A stretch of DNA of 7,190 bases from Pseudomonadota bacterium (lineage in GTDB: Bacteria > Pseudomonadota > Alphaproteobacteria > Rhizobiales > Afifellaceae). The translations under genes were made by a program, and so were the position numbers. The notes under the pieces are model-generated. The model made no database searches and had not been told where the DNA came from. It was given only the letters and a program-made list of their open reading frames with translations. Location: NCBI GenBank assembly GCA_023417735.1, contig JAEZEK010000254.1, positions 1 to 7,190 on the forward strand, read 5' to 3'. Shown here in pieces: positions 5,630-7,190 of this stretch; position 1 is the first letter of the stretch; every line of letters starts with the position of its first letter.

Positions 5630-7108
5630 ATGTCGCATCGCGTCATCCCCGTGGATCCGTTCGACTACGTCGTGTTCGGGGGCACCGGCGACCTCGCGCG
5701 CCGCAAGCTGCTGCCGGCGCTCTACCAGCGCCACAAGGACGGCCAGATCCCGCCAGGCTCGCGCATCGTCGCCGTCGCGCGCACGCGCCGGAACGACGAC
5801 GCCTTCCGGGAGACGGTGCGCCAGTCGCTCCGGGAGTTCCTGCCTGGCGCGGAGAGCGATGGCTGCGCGGTCGACGCGTTCCTCGCGATGGTCAGCCACG
5901 TCGCCGTCGACGTCGAGGCGGATGTCGGCTGGCAGGACCTCGCCGCCCATCTCGCCGGCTCGCAGGACCGTGTCCGCGCGTTCTACCTTGCGGTCGGGCC
6001 CGACCTCTTCGGCAAGATCTGCACCGGGATCGGGCGGCACCGCCTGGTGACGGCGAACACCCGCCTCGTCATCGAGAAGCCGATCGGCAGCTCGCTCGCC
6101 ACGGCGCGCGCCGTGAACGAGGCCGTCGGCAGCGTCTTCGCAGAAGGCCAGATCTTCCGGATCGACCACTATCTCGGCAAGGAGACCGTGCAGAACCTGA
6201 TGGTCCTGCGCTTCGGGAACTCGCTCTACGAGCCGCTCTGGAATTCCGCGCACGTCGACCACGTCCAGATCACGGTCGCCGAATCGATCGGCGTCGGCTC
6301 CCGCGCGGGCTATTACGACGGCGCCGGCGCGCTTCGCGACATGGTGCAGAACCACATCCTGCAGCTCCTCTGCCTGATCGCGATGGAGCCGCCCGATTCG
6401 CTCGACGCGAACTCCGTCCGCGACGAGAAGCTGAAGGTGCTCAGGGCGCTGAAGCCGATCGGCGAGGACGAGATCGACCTCTGCACCGTGCGCGGGCAGT
6501 ACCGCGCCGGCGCGTCCGAAGGCGGCGCCGTCGTCTCCTACGGCGACGAGATCGCGCGGTCCGAGAGCGCGACCGAGACCTTCGTGGCGATCCGCTCGGA
6601 GATCTGCAACTGGCGCTGGGCCGGCGTGCCGTTCTACCTCCGGACCGGGAAGCGGCTGGCGAGCCGCGTCTCGGAGATCGTGGTCGCCTTCAAGGCGATC
6701 CCGCATTCGATCTTCCCGAAGGGGTCTGGCGTCATCCATTCCAACCGCCTGGTGCTGCGCCTGCAGCCGGACGAGGGCGTGAAGCAGTGGATCATGATCA
6801 AGGATCCGGGCCTCGGCGGCATGCGGCTGCGGCACGTCCCCCTCGACATGAGCTTCGCGACGTCCTTTCAGGCCCGCAACCCGGACGCCTACGAGCGCCT
6901 GCTGCTCGACGTGATCCGCGGCAACCAGACACTGTTCATGCGCCGCGACGAGCTCGAAGCCGCCTGGAAGTGGGTGGACCCCATCCGCGAGGCCTGGGAT
7001 CGTTCCAACGAGCCGCCGCAGCCTTATTCGGCCGGCACCTGGGGTCCAAGCGGCGCAATTGCCCTGATCGAGCGTGACGGGCGCACCTGGTACGAGGAAA
7101 ACGTCTAG
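5630..7108 (+). CDS. zwf: glucose-6-phosphate 1-dehydrogenase (EC 1.1.1.49)
   Basis: Oxidises glucose 6-phosphate to 6-phosphoglucono-1,5-lactone with NADP+ (or NAD+), the entry to the Entner-Doudoroff and oxidative pentose phosphate routes in the cytosol. The 492 residues match the usual length. The N-terminal Rossmann domain has FGGTGDLARRKLLPALY (16-32). EKPIG is at 149-153 and contributes to substrate and cofactor binding. The signature RIDHYLGKE (177-185) holds D179 and H180, and MVQNHILQ (238-245) holds H242. D179, H180 and H242 correspond by motif to the catalytic Asp-His pair and general base of characterised enzymes. RTGKRL (338-343) is the conserved substrate loop, and the C-terminus ends with GTWGP (469-473), also typical. 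The enzyme looks intact. The gene is divergent from phyR and its stop overlaps the start of pgl by one base, so the two are translationally close and surely co-transcribed. A following edd would be usual in this group. Confidence 0.97.
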   Translation: MSHRVIPVDPFDYVVFGGTGDLARRKLLPALYQRHKDGQIPPGSRIVAVARTRRNDDAFRETVRQSLREFLPGAESDGCAVDAFLAMVSHVAVDVEADVGWQDLAAHLAGSQDRVRAFYLAVGPDLFGKICTGIGRHRLVTANTRLVIEKPIGSSLATARAVNEAVGSVFAEGQIFRIDHYLGKETVQNLMVLRFGNSLYEPLWNSAHVDHVQITVAESIGVGSRAGYYDGAGALRDMVQNHILQLLCLIAMEPPDSLDANSVRDEKLKVLRALKPIGEDEIDLCTVRGQYRAGASEGGAVVSYGDEIARSESATETFVAIRSEICNWRWAGVPFYLRTGKRLASRVSEIVVAFKAIPHSIFPKGSGVIHSNRLVLRLQPDEGVKQWIMIKDPGLGGMRLRHVPLDMSFATSFQARNPDAYERLLLDVIRGNQTLFMRRDELEAAWKWVDPIREAWDRSNEPPQPYSAGTWGPSGAIALIERDGRTWYEENV

Positions 7109-7190
7109 TGGAACTCGACCGCCGCAGCTTCGCCGACAAGGCCGATCTCGCCAAGGAACTGGCGGAGACCGTTGCCGATCGCATCCGGGC
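7108..7190 (+). CDS. pgl: 6-phosphogluconolactonase, 5' end only
   Basis: Hydrolyses the lactone made by Zwf to 6-phosphogluconate (EC 3.1.1.31). Only 27 codons lie in the window. The start is a GTG sharing its first G with the zwf TAG stop, with GAGG ten bases upstream (7094-7097). The visible peptide, beginning MELDRRSFADKADLAKELA, resembles the N-terminal strand and first helix of DevB/Pgl-type lactonases (a FAD..LA..LA pattern). The call rests on this short match plus its place directly after zwf, the standard order in alphaproteobacteria. The catalytic region is not visible. Confidence 0.8.
   Translation, partial: MELDRRSFADKADLAKELAETVADRIR

Noticed and set aside
5627..6835. Long minus-strand open frame (402 codons) opposite zwf.
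   Set aside because: Antisense shadow of glucose-6-phosphate dehydrogenase with a compositionally biased product.

Overview
The window is GC-rich (roughly two-thirds G+C), densely coding DNA from an alphaproteobacterium, most likely of the Hyphomicrobiales (Rhizobiales) type. Three things point there: a PhyR-type general stress response regulator beside an HWE-family histidine kinase, a bacterial NAD-dependent homospermidine synthase, and a zwf-pgl pair with the gene order usual for rhizobial Entner-Doudoroff operons. No RNA genes, insertion sequences, CRISPR arrays or phage genes were seen.

Layout. Four genes lie on the minus strand, reading right to left: phyR (5421-4633), a cytosolic PAS-HWE histidine kinase (4294-3272), homospermidine synthase hss (3165-1723), and a three-PAS GGDEF diguanylate cyclase that starts at 1574 and runs off the left edge. 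Two genes lie on the plus strand, divergent from phyR: zwf (5630-7108), encoding glucose-6-phosphate dehydrogenase, and the first 27 codons of pgl (from 7108), encoding 6-phosphogluconolactonase. The zwf stop and the pgl start share one base.

Regulation. Two intergenic sites on the minus strand match the alphaproteobacterial sigma-EcfG promoter exactly as GGAAC-N16-CGTT. One is upstream of phyR (5488-5512). The other is between phyR and the kinase (4570-4594). A third, weaker match (GGAAC-N17-GTT) overlaps the 3' end of hss and points at the diguanylate cyclase. Together they suggest that the sensor kinase and response regulator arm of the stress response is under its own sigma factor, and that cyclic-di-GMP output may be tied to it. 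The usual partners nepR and ecfG are not in the window and must lie elsewhere if the circuit is complete.

How the genes fit together. The kinase is a candidate phosphodonor for PhyR. Phosphorylated PhyR binds the anti-sigma factor NepR and frees EcfG. Homospermidine synthase makes the characteristic alphaproteobacterial polyamine. Zwf and Pgl feed glucose 6-phosphate into the Entner-Doudoroff or pentose phosphate route and supply NADPH. No clearly new system is visible. The most interesting non-coding stretch is the roughly 270-nt leader between the second EcfG promoter and the kinase, which holds a well-placed Shine-Dalgarno sequence and a 69-codon reading frame of uncertain status.
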